DNA of 57,839 nt from Hydrogenothermaceae bacterium (GCA_015490675.1 WFXI01000320.1:89640-147478), one strand, 5' to 3'. Positions 39,722-47,931 are shown, counted from the stretch's first letter. The notes: a model not told the origin generated them from the letters alone. A program made the numbers and translations.

Positions 39722-39739
39722 TAAGCGAAATTTCGCTTA
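39722..39739. promoter_or_regulatory. parS: Candidate parS site 1
   Basis: TAAGCGAAATTTCGCTTA is a perfect 18-bp palindrome and overlaps the last codons of parA, directly upstream of parB. The same sequence occurs upstream of parA. Two copies flanking parA strongly suggest ParB binding. Confidence 0.8.
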
Positions 39740-40603
39740 ATTATTAATTGTTTGTATTAAACCTGCTCTTTTTAAAACTTCATCCCCTATTTGCTTCAAA
39801 AGGAGCAGTAAATCTTTACTATATGTTTCGTATTTTTCGATGTAATCATGAATCAACATTTGATTTGCAGCTGCTTTTGCCCAAACAGTCCTTCTGTAAA
39901 GCTCTGGCAAAAATATTTCTTCTGGAGGTGCAGATAATTTTAAAAATGGAACCTTTCTTAATAATCCAGGTAAAGATAATTTTAAATCTGCATATCTTTC
40001 TAAAGGTTCTTTAGCTCTTTTATCAAAGTCTACCGCTATAAAACCAAGTAAAGAAAGATCTTTTAACCTAAAATGTTTTATATTTTGAATAAGTGTTTCA
40101 ATAGTTAATAAAGTTCCTGTCTCATCAAGTAAAGTCGGTCTTATTGGAATCAACACATAATCACTTGCAACTTCTACAGAAGTTTCAAGAGTTCCTCCAC
40201 CACCTTCTGAGTCTATAATAACTATGTCAAACTCATCAGCTACTCCCCTTGTTTCTCCAAAAAATTCATCTCCTTTTAAAAAATTTCTTAAGTAATATTC
40301 CCTACCCCTTTTACCACTTTCAGCTTGTTCTTTTAAGTTTTTATTAGAAGGAATTAAATATAGGTTGTCTTTAATTTTTAAAGGTTTTACAGGCTTTTCT
40401 TCAAAAATATTACTTATATCATGTTCCGTACCGATATATTGATTGGCATTAAGTCCCATAAGATATGTTTGACTTGCCTGAGAATCAAAATCAATAACTA
40501 AAGTCTTTAATCCTCTCCTCGAAAATTCACTGGCTAAAGCATTCGATACGGTAGTCTTCCCTACACCACCTTTAGTATTGATTATTCCTAAAATAGTTCC
40601 CAT
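39737..40603 (-). CDS. parA: ParA-family partition ATPase
   Basis: 288 aa. The deviant Walker A KGGVGKTT is at about residues 11-18 (ILGIINTKGGVGKTT). Switch region VIDFDSQASQTYL (about 37-49) and IVIIDSEGGGG (about 130) complete the MinD/ParA signature. There is no N-terminal HTH, so it is the short ParA type, with autoregulation left to ParB. It has the ribosome site GGAGG. It moves plasmid copies on the nucleoid with ParB. The last codons overlap the parS-like palindrome. Confidence 0.95.
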   Translation of the reverse strand: MGTILGIINTKGGVGKTTVSNALASEFSRRGLKTLVIDFDSQASQTYLMGLNANQYIGTEHDISNIFEEKPVKPLKIKDNLYLIPSNKNLKEQAESGKRGREYYLRNFLKGDEFFGETRGVADEFDIVIIDSEGGGGTLETSVEVASDYVLIPIRPTLLDETGTLLTIETLIQNIKHFRLKDLSLLGFIAVDFDKRAKEPLERYADLKLSLPGLLRKVPFLKLSAPPEEIFLPELYRRTVWAKAAANQMLIHDYIEKYETYSKDLLLLLKQIGDEVLKRAGLIQTINN

Positions 40604-40627
40604 AACAGCCTCCTACTAACTAAATAG

Positions 40628-40675
40628 TTTGTATTATTTTTATTTCGACACATATATAAGATACTTTAATACAAA
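40628..40675. promoter_or_regulatory. Inverted repeat in the parA upstream region
   Basis: TTTGTATTA (40628-40636) and TAATACAAA (40667-40675) are exact inverted repeats, 30 bases apart, in the divergent region between parA and the second Ycf46-like gene. They may flank the parA promoter as regulator sites or form a stem. Confidence 0.45.
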
Positions 40676-40681
40676 TAAACC

Positions 40682-40709
40682 AAATCTAAGCGAAATTTCG
40701 CTTAGATTT
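40682..40709. promoter_or_regulatory. parS: Candidate parS site 2 (28-bp palindrome)
   Basis: AAATC plus TAAGCGAAATTTCGCTTA plus GATTT: perfectly symmetric over 28 bases, with the same 18-bp core as site 1. It lies upstream of parA, in the divergent promoter region. Confidence 0.82.
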
Positions 40710-40758
40710 AATAAAAATTAAAAAGTTGAATTCTAAAATTTTTAAAGGGAGAAATAAG

Positions 40759-42201
40759 TTGAAAGAATTTTTAAATGAATTTAAAACCTTAAAAAATGCC
40801 GGATACCCTGCTATTTACATTCAAACTCATGAAGAGACAAGATTTGAAGAAGTCCTACTTGAGAACACCGACTTTCCTATTTATTCATGGAACATGATAC
40901 AGGGAGTTGTTGACCTTAGAGAAAATGAAATAAAAGCTAAAGGCCTTGGAGTTGAAGATGGAATACTTTATGCACCTCAAGTTGAAGAAGAATCTATATT
41001 CATAATTAAAGACATTCACCATTACATTGAAGATCCTGTTATTATAAGAGCTTTAAAAATTGCTATAGAAGAATGTAAAAAGGCACTAATTACAATAGTT
41101 CTCCTTTCTCCTTCTCCTAAAGTTCCTATAGATTTGGAAAAAGAGGTTGTAATCCTTGAAATGCCTCTTCCTGAAATATCTCAAATCTCAAAACTTGCAG
41201 AAAAAATAGTAAAAGAAAACGAACTTGACATTGAAGTTAAAAGAGACTTCTTTAAAACTGCTAAAGGTCTTACTATAAATGAAGCTGAAAATGCAGTATC
41301 TCTTTCAATTGTAAAAAAACGCAAAATTGACCCTAAAATCCTTGAAGAACAAAAAATGCAGGCTGTTAAAAAATCAGGACTTCTTGAAATTTACAAGCCT
41401 GTTAACCCTTCTGAAATTGGAGGTCTTGAGAACCTAAAAAAATACATTGAAAACAGAAAAGAAGGATTTTTAAACGATAAACTTCCAAATCCTAAAGGAA
41501 TACTACTCCTTGGAATTCCAGGAACAGGAAAAAGTTTATCTGCTAAAGCGATAGCTTCCATTTTAGAATTTCCTCTTGTAAAGCTTGATATATCTGCTCT
41601 AAAAGACTCACTTGTCGGAGAATCTGAAAGAAAAATGAGAGAAGCACTGAAAATTATCGATGCAGTTTCACCTGTTGTTGTCTGGATAGATGAAATTGAA
41701 AAAGCACTTTCTGGAGTACTATCTTCATCGAAAACTGACGGAGGAACTACATCATCTATGTTTGGTTATCTTCTTACTTGGATGCAAGAAAGCAAAACAC
41801 CTAAATACATAGTTGCAACTTCTAACGACATAGATGAGCTTTTAATGATTTCACAGGGAGCATTAATAAGAAGATTTGATGATGTATTTTTCGTTGACCT
41901 TCCAAATGAAGGTGAAAGAAGGCAGATACTTCAGATAATGAATAAAAGATACAACACAGATATAGACTTATCTTTAGCAGAAAAAATGGAAGGCTGGACT
42001 GGAGCTGAAATAGAAAAATTTGTAATTGCCTCAGTATATGACGGAGTTGAAGAAGCTTTTAAATCCATAAAGCCTATATATCTTCAAAATAAGGAAACAA
42101 TAGAAAAATCAAGACAATGGGCTCTTACAAATGCAAGAATTGCAAACAAAACAACTGTCAAAAAGAAAGATGTAAAAAGAAAACTTGCAGGAATTAATTA
42201 A
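40759..42201 (+). CDS. Ycf46-like AAA+ ATPase, copy 2
   Basis: 480 aa from TTG 40759, behind AAAGGGAG. The tracked TTG 40726 lacks a ribosome site. The N-terminal degenerate domain begins with the AIYIQTHEETRFEEVL segment, as in Ycf46. The AAA+ module has Walker A GIPGTGKS (about residue 252), Walker B VVVWIDEIEKAL (about 306), sensor ATSND and the arginine region IRRFD. It is a homologue of the gene at 22970 but is not next to Ycf35/DUF2997. It is divergent from parA across the parS site, so it may be co-regulated with partition. Confidence 0.85.
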   Translation: MKEFLNEFKTLKNAGYPAIYIQTHEETRFEEVLLENTDFPIYSWNMIQGVVDLRENEIKAKGLGVEDGILYAPQVEEESIFIIKDIHHYIEDPVIIRALKIAIEECKKALITIVLLSPSPKVPIDLEKEVVILEMPLPEISQISKLAEKIVKENELDIEVKRDFFKTAKGLTINEAENAVSLSIVKKRKIDPKILEEQKMQAVKKSGLLEIYKPVNPSEIGGLENLKKYIENRKEGFLNDKLPNPKGILLLGIPGTGKSLSAKAIASILEFPLVKLDISALKDSLVGESERKMREALKIIDAVSPVVVWIDEIEKALSGVLSSSKTDGGTTSSMFGYLLTWMQESKTPKYIVATSNDIDELLMISQGALIRRFDDVFFVDLPNEGERRQILQIMNKRYNTDIDLSLAEKMEGWTGAEIEKFVIASVYDGVEEAFKSIKPIYLQNKETIEKSRQWALTNARIANKTTVKKKDVKRKLAGIN

Positions 42202-42319
42202 ATCTAAAAGCTTTGTAAAGAAAAGTTAAAAGAATTTACAAAAGAAACCCCTGATTTAAAATAAAAATAAACTTTTATTCCAGATAATGTAGAAGTCTGA
42301 AAATATTAGGAGAGAAAAA

Positions 42320-42787
42320 ATGAAACCTCCAAAACACAACTTTAGAATTTATGTGAACCTTAATAAAAAAGGACTTTTTTCAATTCAGGCCAAAGTAAAT
42401 GGAAAATGGAAAGTTATAACCTATGCTCAGCACTTAATTGCAAAAGATGCTTTCTACAAAGTTTATGAAAGTGGAAGACAAAGAGTTTTAAAGCAAAGAA
42501 AAAGAAATGTTCATGCTTATCTCATGTGCAATTCTTTTGAAATTATAGATAATCCACCCTCAACTGATAACCTGCTAAGAATAAGATATAATCCATATCT
42601 CCACAACCAGTTTAAGATTGGATATGCAGCTCCAGATATAAAAAGCAGAAAAATATTTTTTCAAAACATCTTCTGTGCAAAAGAAATCCTTGCAACAAAC
42701 AGCAAAACATATCTGCTTGTTCCTGCAGTCACTGATTTTGAAACAGCTTTAAAGAATCCGATAAAAAAACAAACTGTTTTATTCTAA
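42320..42787 (+). CDS. Hypothetical basic protein
   Basis: 155 aa with AGGAGAG. Arg/Lys-rich, several Cys (MCNSF, NIFCAKEI). N-terminal beta pattern (FRIYVNLNKKGLFSIQAKVNGKWKVITYAQ). Looks like a nucleic-acid-binding or plasmid-associated domain, but no family is recognised. The 118 bases before it hold AT-rich sequence with a poorer form of the leader motif (TCTAAAAGCTTTGTAAAGAAAAG). Confidence 0.6.
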   Translation: MKPPKHNFRIYVNLNKKGLFSIQAKVNGKWKVITYAQHLIAKDAFYKVYESGRQRVLKQRKRNVHAYLMCNSFEIIDNPPSTDNLLRIRYNPYLHNQFKIGYAAPDIKSRKIFFQNIFCAKEILATNSKTYLLVPAVTDFETALKNPIKKQTVLF

Positions 42788-42817
42788 AATTATAAAAAAC
42801 AAGAAAGGAGAAAAACA

Positions 42818-43015
42818 ATGAAAAAATTTATATTCATCACTCTAATCCTTACATTATCCATAGCTATAGCAAAAGAAAATCCAAATAAAAAACTAATAGC
42901 AAAAGACATAGGTAAAACTTTTAATAAAAAAGCTAATCTATCTGATATGATAAAAGACACTGGAAAAGCCTTCTACAAAACACTCCATATCATAAACTTT
43001 AAAAAACAAGGTTAA
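42818..43015 (+). CDS. Small exported protein
   Basis: 65 aa with a signal peptide (KKFIFITLILTLSIAIA, cleavage near residue 18) and a strong AAAGGAG site. The mature part is short and basic (KLIAKDIGKTFNKKANLSDM). No homologue recognised. Confidence 0.6.
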   Translation: MKKFIFITLILTLSIAIAKENPNKKLIAKDIGKTFNKKANLSDMIKDTGKAFYKTLHIINFKKQG

Positions 43016-43095
43016 AAATCACCTAACAAATAACTAATAACTTCACTATAAATTAAAAGTTCTAAAAACAAATTTCAAATAATTGGGACACGACA

Positions 43096-43593
43096 ATGAA
43101 AATTCAAACATTTTCAAAAGAACAAATCATTGAAGCACTTAAAAATATAGATATTTCAAAAATAGACCTTTCAAAAATTGCAGTTATAAGAATTTCATCC
43201 ACTCCTCTTGAAGATTTGCCCATTCCAATACCTGAAGAAAATGTTTCTATTTTTAACTTTGCTGACATAGAAGAAGAATATTGGGAAAAACACAAAAAAG
43301 AATTAATAGAAGCTGAGTTAAGAGAAGAAGAAATAACCGGGATAAGAGGAAGATTTAGCCCTATAACAAAAAAAGAAGCCTATGAAATAGTAGAATTTGT
43401 TAAAAATATTAAAGAAAAAGGCATTAAACTACTTCTAATTCATTGCGATGCTGGACTATGCAGAAGTAAAAGTCTTGCTATTGCTATTTCTGAATATATA
43501 CTAAAGGATGAAAAACAAGCAGAAGAATTCAAAAATAGTCCTTTAACAATAGAAAACAAAACAATTTTAAATAAAATAAAAGAGGTAGTTTAA
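43096..43593 (+). CDS. CX5R (dual-specificity-like) protein phosphatase
   Basis: 165 aa. Residues 116-124 read HCDAGLCRS, the HC(x5)R[S/T] P-loop of Cys-dependent phosphatases. An upstream strand IKLLLIH and a helix SLAIAISEYIL complete the fold. A candidate general-acid Asp lies before the P-loop. ATG has only a weak ribosome site (GGGAC). It may act on phospho-proteins in the plasmid's signalling set or on RNA. Target unknown. The next ATG follows directly (TTTAAATG). Confidence 0.75.
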   Translation: MKIQTFSKEQIIEALKNIDISKIDLSKIAVIRISSTPLEDLPIPIPEENVSIFNFADIEEEYWEKHKKELIEAELREEEITGIRGRFSPITKKEAYEIVEFVKNIKEKGIKLLLIHCDAGLCRSKSLAIAISEYILKDEKQAEEFKNSPLTIENKTILNKIKEVV

Positions 43594-43977
43594 ATGCACG
43601 AAGAAATAAAAGAAAAAATAGAAGAATATGGAACAAGTGAACTTCCCTGGACTGGAGGTTTCATCTTAAAGGACGGAACAGTCATTGAAATCGGAGATGG
43701 GACTGACCATAGAATTATAGATATAGAACTTTGGAGTAAATGTAAAATCTTAACTTACAGAATACACGATAAAGGAACTACTTGGTATATCAGAGTTAAT
43801 GCTGGACTTTCTGATGAGCAAATACAAAAACTGCTTGATAGATGTGGATTTATAAGAGAACTTCATCTTGATGTTTATGATGAAAAGGAAGATAACCTTA
43901 TATTTTCAAAAGTTTATTACAACTTAAAAGTTTTTGACCTTGAAGATATTTTAAAACAAGTGCAAAATATACTTTAA
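43594..43977 (+). CDS. Hypothetical protein coupled to the phosphatase
   Basis: 127 aa, ATG directly after the phosphatase stop, with GAGGT upstream. Alpha/beta with a glycine-rich, aromatic segment (GTSELPWTGGFILKDGTVIEIGDGTDHRIID). No family recognised. Likely functions with the phosphatase. Confidence 0.65.
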   Translation: MHEEIKEKIEEYGTSELPWTGGFILKDGTVIEIGDGTDHRIIDIELWSKCKILTYRIHDKGTTWYIRVNAGLSDEQIQKLLDRCGFIRELHLDVYDEKEDNLIFSKVYYNLKVFDLEDILKQVQNIL

Positions 43978-43990
43978 AAGGAGAAACACA

Positions 43991-44563
43991 ATGACAAAGG
44001 AAGAATTTTTAAAACAATTTGGAGATGTCAGAAAAAAAGAGGTCCAGGAAAAAAACCAAATTAAAGAAGTTAAAGAACCAAACACTATTAAAGAAGTTGT
44101 TCTCGTAGATATAGTTTATAACTACAATCTAAACCAATATAAAAAGTTTCCACCAGAATATATGCACAAAGCTATGCCAATTTGGTTTAATGCTACTAAA
44201 ACACAGCTAAAACAAGCACAAAATATTGATGAAGAAAAGGCAAAAAAACTCCTCGAAAAAACAAAAGTAGCAAAACAAATAGTAAAAGAAAAAAAGCCTG
44301 TAAAAATGACAATTAAAACAGTTGCAAAATATACAGGAGATAAAATCCACCACTGGAAAATTTATGCTGTATTTGAATTTGAAACCCAAGCCCTTCACAT
44401 CCTATATAAAAACAAGGGACTTAAAAAAACTTTTATTTTTACAGATGAAGGAGTATTTAATATAAAAACCCCTCCTTCAAACATCCCCGAGTCAACACCT
44501 TACGGCTTTATAGGAATTGATACAATAAACAACGATAAAACTCTTGTCATCATTGAAAAATAA
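43991..44563 (+). CDS. Hypothetical protein
   Basis: 190 aa with AAAAGGAG. Lys/Glu-rich N-terminal region, then beta-rich domain (KIYAVFEFETQALHILYKNKGLKKTFIFTDEGVFNI). No family recognised. Confidence 0.65.
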   Translation: MTKEEFLKQFGDVRKKEVQEKNQIKEVKEPNTIKEVVLVDIVYNYNLNQYKKFPPEYMHKAMPIWFNATKTQLKQAQNIDEEKAKKLLEKTKVAKQIVKEKKPVKMTIKTVAKYTGDKIHHWKIYAVFEFETQALHILYKNKGLKKTFIFTDEGVFNIKTPPSNIPESTPYGFIGIDTINNDKTLVIIEK

Positions 44564-44570
44564 TCCTTTT

Positions 44571-44612
44571 AAAATCAAAAAGTTCTGTAAGTAAATTTTC
44601 CTTAACTGGAGA
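44571..44612 (+). promoter_or_regulatory. Recurrent leader motif, copy before the 319-aa gene
   Basis: AAAATCAAAAAGTTCTGTAAGTAAATTTTCCTTAACTGGAG. It has the motif's AAAAAGTT and TAAGTAAATTTTCCTTA parts, then the Shine-Dalgarno. Confidence 0.55.
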
Positions 44613-44617
44613 GTAAA

Positions 44618-45577
44618 ATGAAAAATCTTGAAACATTTGCAAGCATTTTATCAGGCTTTGGCTATATTGATAACAAAAATCTAACTAACTTCTACCTTGA
44701 AAATTTAGGAAAAAAAGCTTTAAAAGAAATTGCAAAAGAACTTAAAATAAAAAATCCAAAAATAACCATAGATAAACCGCTGTCAAAAGTACTTTTATAT
44801 GAAAACGACACTAGAATAATGGAGCTAGACGAAAAAAGTTTAGAAATCTACAATAAAAAAATTGAATTAAAAAAACTTATAGATATACAATCTTTCATAA
44901 ACAAGATAAAAGATGAAAAATATGAAATAGAAAAATTTCCCATTTTCAGAATGACAGTAGTGTTTGCATCCTTTCATTCAAGATTTAGCAAAAAAACAGC
45001 CCAAAAAGAATATGTAAACAAAATTGAAGAAGTAATATTTGTGGACATTCCTCTTTTAAACGAAATAGATGAAATAAACAACGAACATGCAAAAATGTTT
45101 TACCAACTTACAACTTCAATTTATGATGAATATATGTTTTCTCAAAACAGTCCAAAAGCAAAAATCTATAAGCAAAATAAAATGAAAGAAATAAAAGCAA
45201 GACTATTTATATCAAAAAATAAAGAAGAATTTGCAAAAAAATTAGAAAACAAGATAATAAAAAGCCACAAACCAATAATAAGAAAGCTTGAAGAAAGAAA
45301 TTTCTTTTTTGGTAGCAAAATAGAAGATTATATAAAAGAAAGAGTCCTAACAAGTTCTTACCTTCAAAATGCCTTAATAGAAGATAAAAAAACACCTGAA
45401 ATTCTTGAAATAAATGGCTGGATAGAAACTACAGATTTCTATGAAGGAAAAACAAAAACTTCGGGAAGTTTATTTTATGAACTATATCCAACAGGGATAG
45501 TAATGATAGCTTACAAAAAACTGCAAAAATTATTAAGCAAACAGATAAAAGAAAAACAGACCCTTTTATTTGTTTAA
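44618..45577 (+). CDS. Hypothetical protein
   Basis: 319 aa, helical, Lys-rich, soluble; starts MKNLETFASILSGFGY. Ends with a possible beta-hairpin segment (INGWIETTDFYEG..TSGSLFYELYPTGIVMIAYKKLQKLL). The segment PEILEINGWIE resembles PEKYDYNGWIE in the gene at 45987, so the two may be distant relatives. Function unknown. Confidence 0.65.
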   Translation: MKNLETFASILSGFGYIDNKNLTNFYLENLGKKALKEIAKELKIKNPKITIDKPLSKVLLYENDTRIMELDEKSLEIYNKKIELKKLIDIQSFINKIKDEKYEIEKFPIFRMTVVFASFHSRFSKKTAQKEYVNKIEEVIFVDIPLLNEIDEINNEHAKMFYQLTTSIYDEYMFSQNSPKAKIYKQNKMKEIKARLFISKNKEEFAKKLENKIIKSHKPIIRKLEERNFFFGSKIEDYIKERVLTSSYLQNALIEDKKTPEILEINGWIETTDFYEGKTKTSGSLFYELYPTGIVMIAYKKLQKLLSKQIKEKQTLLFV

Positions 45578-45616
45578 AATCTAAAAGTTAAATAAGGAAA
45601 ATTTTCCTTACAAGGA
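45576..45616 (+). promoter_or_regulatory. Recurrent leader motif with internal palindrome
   Basis: AAAATCTAAAAGTTAAATAAGGAAAATTTTCCTTACAAGGAG. The second part, AAGGAAAATTTTCCTT, is a perfect palindrome that can form a hairpin just ahead of the Shine-Dalgarno of the 45623 gene. Confidence 0.55.
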
Positions 45617-45622
45617 GAAAAA

Positions 45623-45971
45623 GTGAAAGAAATATTAAAAGCATTAGAAGAAAAACTTATTTGAAAACTCAATAAATAGCATAAAAGTAAAACATCCTTC
45701 CATTTATCAATTTATGCTTAATCCTTTTGAAAAGATATTAGATAAGATAAATATAGAAAAACAAACCTTCAAAGCAAAAGAACTGCTTGATGAAATAAAA
45801 AAAATAAATCCAGAAAACTTCACAGAAGATGAATACAAAACTTTTGAAACTTCCTTGATAGAAACATTTAAAGAATTAAAATACAAAACTAAAGAACTGG
45901 AAGAAAACCTAAAAAATGAATTTTTAAAGGCATTTAAAACTAACAATAAAGTTTTGATTATAAATTTATAA
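45623..45971 (+). pseudogene. Helical protein gene interrupted by a one-base shift at an A5 run
   Basis: GTG 45623 has an ideal AAGGAG and a recurrent leader motif, but the frame stops at TGA after 13 codons. Removing one A of the A5 run at 45651-45655 gives an uninterrupted reading frame of about 115 aa (MKEILKALEENLFENSIN.. to the tracked ORF MLNPFEKILDKIN..). The track's 45714 start is then internal. This is frameshifting, a sequencing error, or a recent pseudogene. Helical, no family recognised. The final codons are inside palindrome copy 5. Confidence 0.55.
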
Positions 45972-45977
45972 TCAAAA
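45952..45977. repeat. AT-only palindrome, copy 5 (26 bp)
   Basis: A perfect 26-bp palindrome with the same core as the other copies. It overlaps the 3' end of the preceding gene and ends 9 bases before the next ATG. Confidence 0.7.
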
Positions 45978-45986
45978 GAGAAAAAA

Positions 45987-46799
45987 ATGGAACTATTAAA
46001 AAAACACTTAACACTATTTTTTGTCTTTAACCCAAAATATATCCTTGAAAATGATACTTCTAAGATAATCCAAAGGTCATCAGAGTTTATAAGAAACTAT
46101 GCAAACGAAGAAGAATTAAACCAAATTTCAGAAATAAACCTTCCAGAAAAGGAATATAAAAACATATTATACAATTCTGGATGGTTTGGACAGTTAAAAC
46201 TTCCAAGATACAAAATGAAAGAAAAAATATTAAAACACCTATTAAAAACATCTGAAACATTTAAATCCTTAACAAACTCTGGAGAAATATATCTACTGCA
46301 TTCGCTTTTAACTAATGATTTCCGTGAAAAGAAAAACTCCGCAGACAAAGATGAAGGATTTACAAAAACACCAGAAAAATATGACTACAATGGGTGGATA
46401 GAAAAAAAGGAAAAGCTAAAAATAAGGATCGCTTTTGGTAAATATCTAATGTTTCTACACAGTAAAAAAATTTTGCAAATTAAGAACACAAAACCTAATA
46501 ACGATAACTATATAATGGCCTTATATAAAAACCTTTTAGAACTCCATTTTTCTCTGGGGTATAAAGCTAAAGAAAAAGTAGAACAACTTTTAAATAAACC
46601 AATAAATGAATACCAAGAAGAATTAATGCTTGAAGATTTAATAGAAGCTATGGAAATTGAACTATCAAAGACACAAAACCACATAAGCTGGCTTGAAGAA
46701 GAAATTACAAGCCCAGCTCAAATTCACCAGCAAAGCCACAAAAAAGTTTCAAAGAAAAACGGCAAAATCTCAACAAGAAAATTAGCTATTAAAAACTAA
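45987..46799 (+). CDS. Hypothetical protein
   Basis: 270 aa with AAAAGAG. Helical, Lys-rich. Contains an NGWIEKKEKLKIRIAF segment and a C-terminal acidic helix (MLEDLIEAMEIELSKTQ) followed by a basic tail (KKVSKKNGKISTRK) that may contact nucleic acid. No family recognised. The palindrome lies just upstream. Confidence 0.65.
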   Translation: MELLKKHLTLFFVFNPKYILENDTSKIIQRSSEFIRNYANEEELNQISEINLPEKEYKNILYNSGWFGQLKLPRYKMKEKILKHLLKTSETFKSLTNSGEIYLLHSLLTNDFREKKNSADKDEGFTKTPEKYDYNGWIEKKEKLKIRIAFGKYLMFLHSKKILQIKNTKPNNDNYIMALYKNLLELHFSLGYKAKEKVEQLLNKPINEYQEELMLEDLIEAMEIELSKTQNHISWLEEEITSPAQIHQQSHKKVSKKNGKISTRKLAIKN

Positions 46800-46832
46800 A
46801 AGTTATGTAAGGAAATTTTCCTTACCTGGAGA
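46794..46832 (+). promoter_or_regulatory. Recurrent leader motif before the transglycosylase gene
   Basis: AACTAAAAGTTATGTAAGGAAATTTTCCTTACCTGGAG. TAAGGAAATTTTCCTTA is nearly palindromic. It overlaps the stop codon of the preceding gene. Confidence 0.55.
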
Positions 46833-46837
46833 GTAAA

Positions 46838-47398
46838 ATGAGAAATCTCATCAGAATTTTTATGTTATTTCTTGCTTTTACGCTGGTTCCTTATGCAACA
46901 GAAGCAAATAAAAAAGAAGAAATAAAAAAAGCAATTAACAATCTAGAATTTGACTCTGCTGTAGTTGACATTTGTATTTCAAACAAGAAAATTTGCAACA
47001 TTCTTACAGACAAAAAAATATATAAATACTTAAAAAGGCACTACAAAAAAGCACTTTACTCTATAGCTTTTAACGAAAGTTCTTTCAAATATAAATATGG
47101 AAAAGTTAATGAAAACGACAGAGGTTACTTCCAAATAAATACAAAAATATGGAACCCTGAAAGAATAAATAAAACCTTTGGAATAAAAACAACAAAGTGG
47201 AGGATAACCCATGATATAAAACTTCAAACCAAAATAGCCCTTAGAATATGGCTTTATAACAGTGCAGTCTATATATTAACAAAAAGAAAATATCCTAAAA
47301 ATCTTGCTCAATATACAGCTCTTTACCACAATCCAAACTACATATCTAAGAAATATGAAAGCAAAATCAAAGAAGTGATTTTTAAAATCAAATTTTAA
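46838..47398 (+). CDS. Exported lytic transglycosylase (SLT/VirB1-like)
   Basis: 186 aa with a signal peptide (RNLIRIFMLFLAFTLVPYATEA). The catalytic Glu context is ALYSIAFNESSFKYKYG (Glu near residue 80), followed by the family's N-D-R-G-Y-F-Q-I-N (G-x-x-QI). This cleaves peptidoglycan. In conjugative systems such enzymes are VirB1; here no other transfer genes are visible. Recurrent leader motif upstream. Confidence 0.78.
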   Translation: MRNLIRIFMLFLAFTLVPYATEANKKEEIKKAINNLEFDSAVVDICISNKKICNILTDKKIYKYLKRHYKKALYSIAFNESSFKYKYGKVNENDRGYFQINTKIWNPERINKTFGIKTTKWRITHDIKLQTKIALRIWLYNSAVYILTKRKYPKNLAQYTALYHNPNYISKKYESKIKEVIFKIKF

Positions 47399-47445
47399 AA
47401 ATAACAGAAAAAATTAGAAAAAATTAAAAAAATAAGTAAAAAACT

Positions 47446-47850
47446 TTATTCAAACTCTATAACAAGACCTGAATCCCCTTTTTCGCTCTTTCCCAAATTC
47501 ATCTTTTTTACTTTAAGTTTCCCTCTTGCAATAGCTATAGCTATTGTTACTATTATAACAGCAACAGATACTCCTACAATAGCTGCCACAGCTGCAATCG
47601 CAGCACTCTCACTTAATCCATAAGAAAAAAAAGCAAATACACCACCAATAAATAAAACACTTAATATGATAGCAATCGTGCTTTCTGACAAATTGGCAAG
47701 AGAAGAAACACCTAGAGCAGCAATCCCTGCAAGAATTGTAGAAATAGTCTCTTTTTTCTTTCCTGACAAATAATTAGAATAAATTTCATCTAAATATTCT
47801 TCTGGACCAACTAAAACAAAAGGCTCCTTTCTTTTTATAAAATCAGCCAT
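47446..47850 (-). CDS. Hydrophobic three-TM membrane protein
   Basis: 134 aa. A short charged N-terminus (FIKRKEPFVLVGPEEYLDEIYSNY) is followed by three hydrophobic helices (about 35-105, e.g. AIILSVLFIGGVFAFFSYG, AAIAAVAAIVGVSVAVIIV) and a basic, Gly/Ser tail. It lies between rightward genes on the opposite strand, in a pair with the tiny ORF at 47857. The ribosome site is weak. The role is unknown; small multi-helix proteins of this kind include holin-like and toxin-like candidates, but nothing specific is seen. Confidence 0.6.
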   Translation of the reverse strand: MADFIKRKEPFVLVGPEEYLDEIYSNYLSGKKKETISTILAGIAALGVSSLANLSESTIAIILSVLFIGGVFAFFSYGLSESAAIAAVAAIVGVSVAVIIVTIAIAIARGKLKVKKMNLGKSEKGDSGLVIEFE

Positions 47851-47856
47851 TTTCTT

Positions 47857-47931
47857 TTACCAATCTTTCTCATAAACACAAACAACAGGCTTACCTTCTA
47901 TAGTTTCAGGACATTTACTCTTCTTTTCCAT
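47857..47931 (-). CDS. Tiny ORF (24 aa) upstream of the three-TM gene
   Basis: MEKKSKCPETIEGKPVVCVYEKDW, with AAAGGGGG 7 bases before ATG. Two Cys. It ends 6 bases before the three-TM start and may be its translational leader. Missing from the ORF track because it is so short. Confidence 0.5.
   Translation of the reverse strand: MEKKSKCPETIEGKPVVCVYEKDW

Noticed and set aside
46838-47398. Conjugation system built around the VirB1-like transglycosylase
   Set aside because: No relaxase, coupling protein or VirB4-type ATPase was recognised, so the enzyme alone does not support conjugation.
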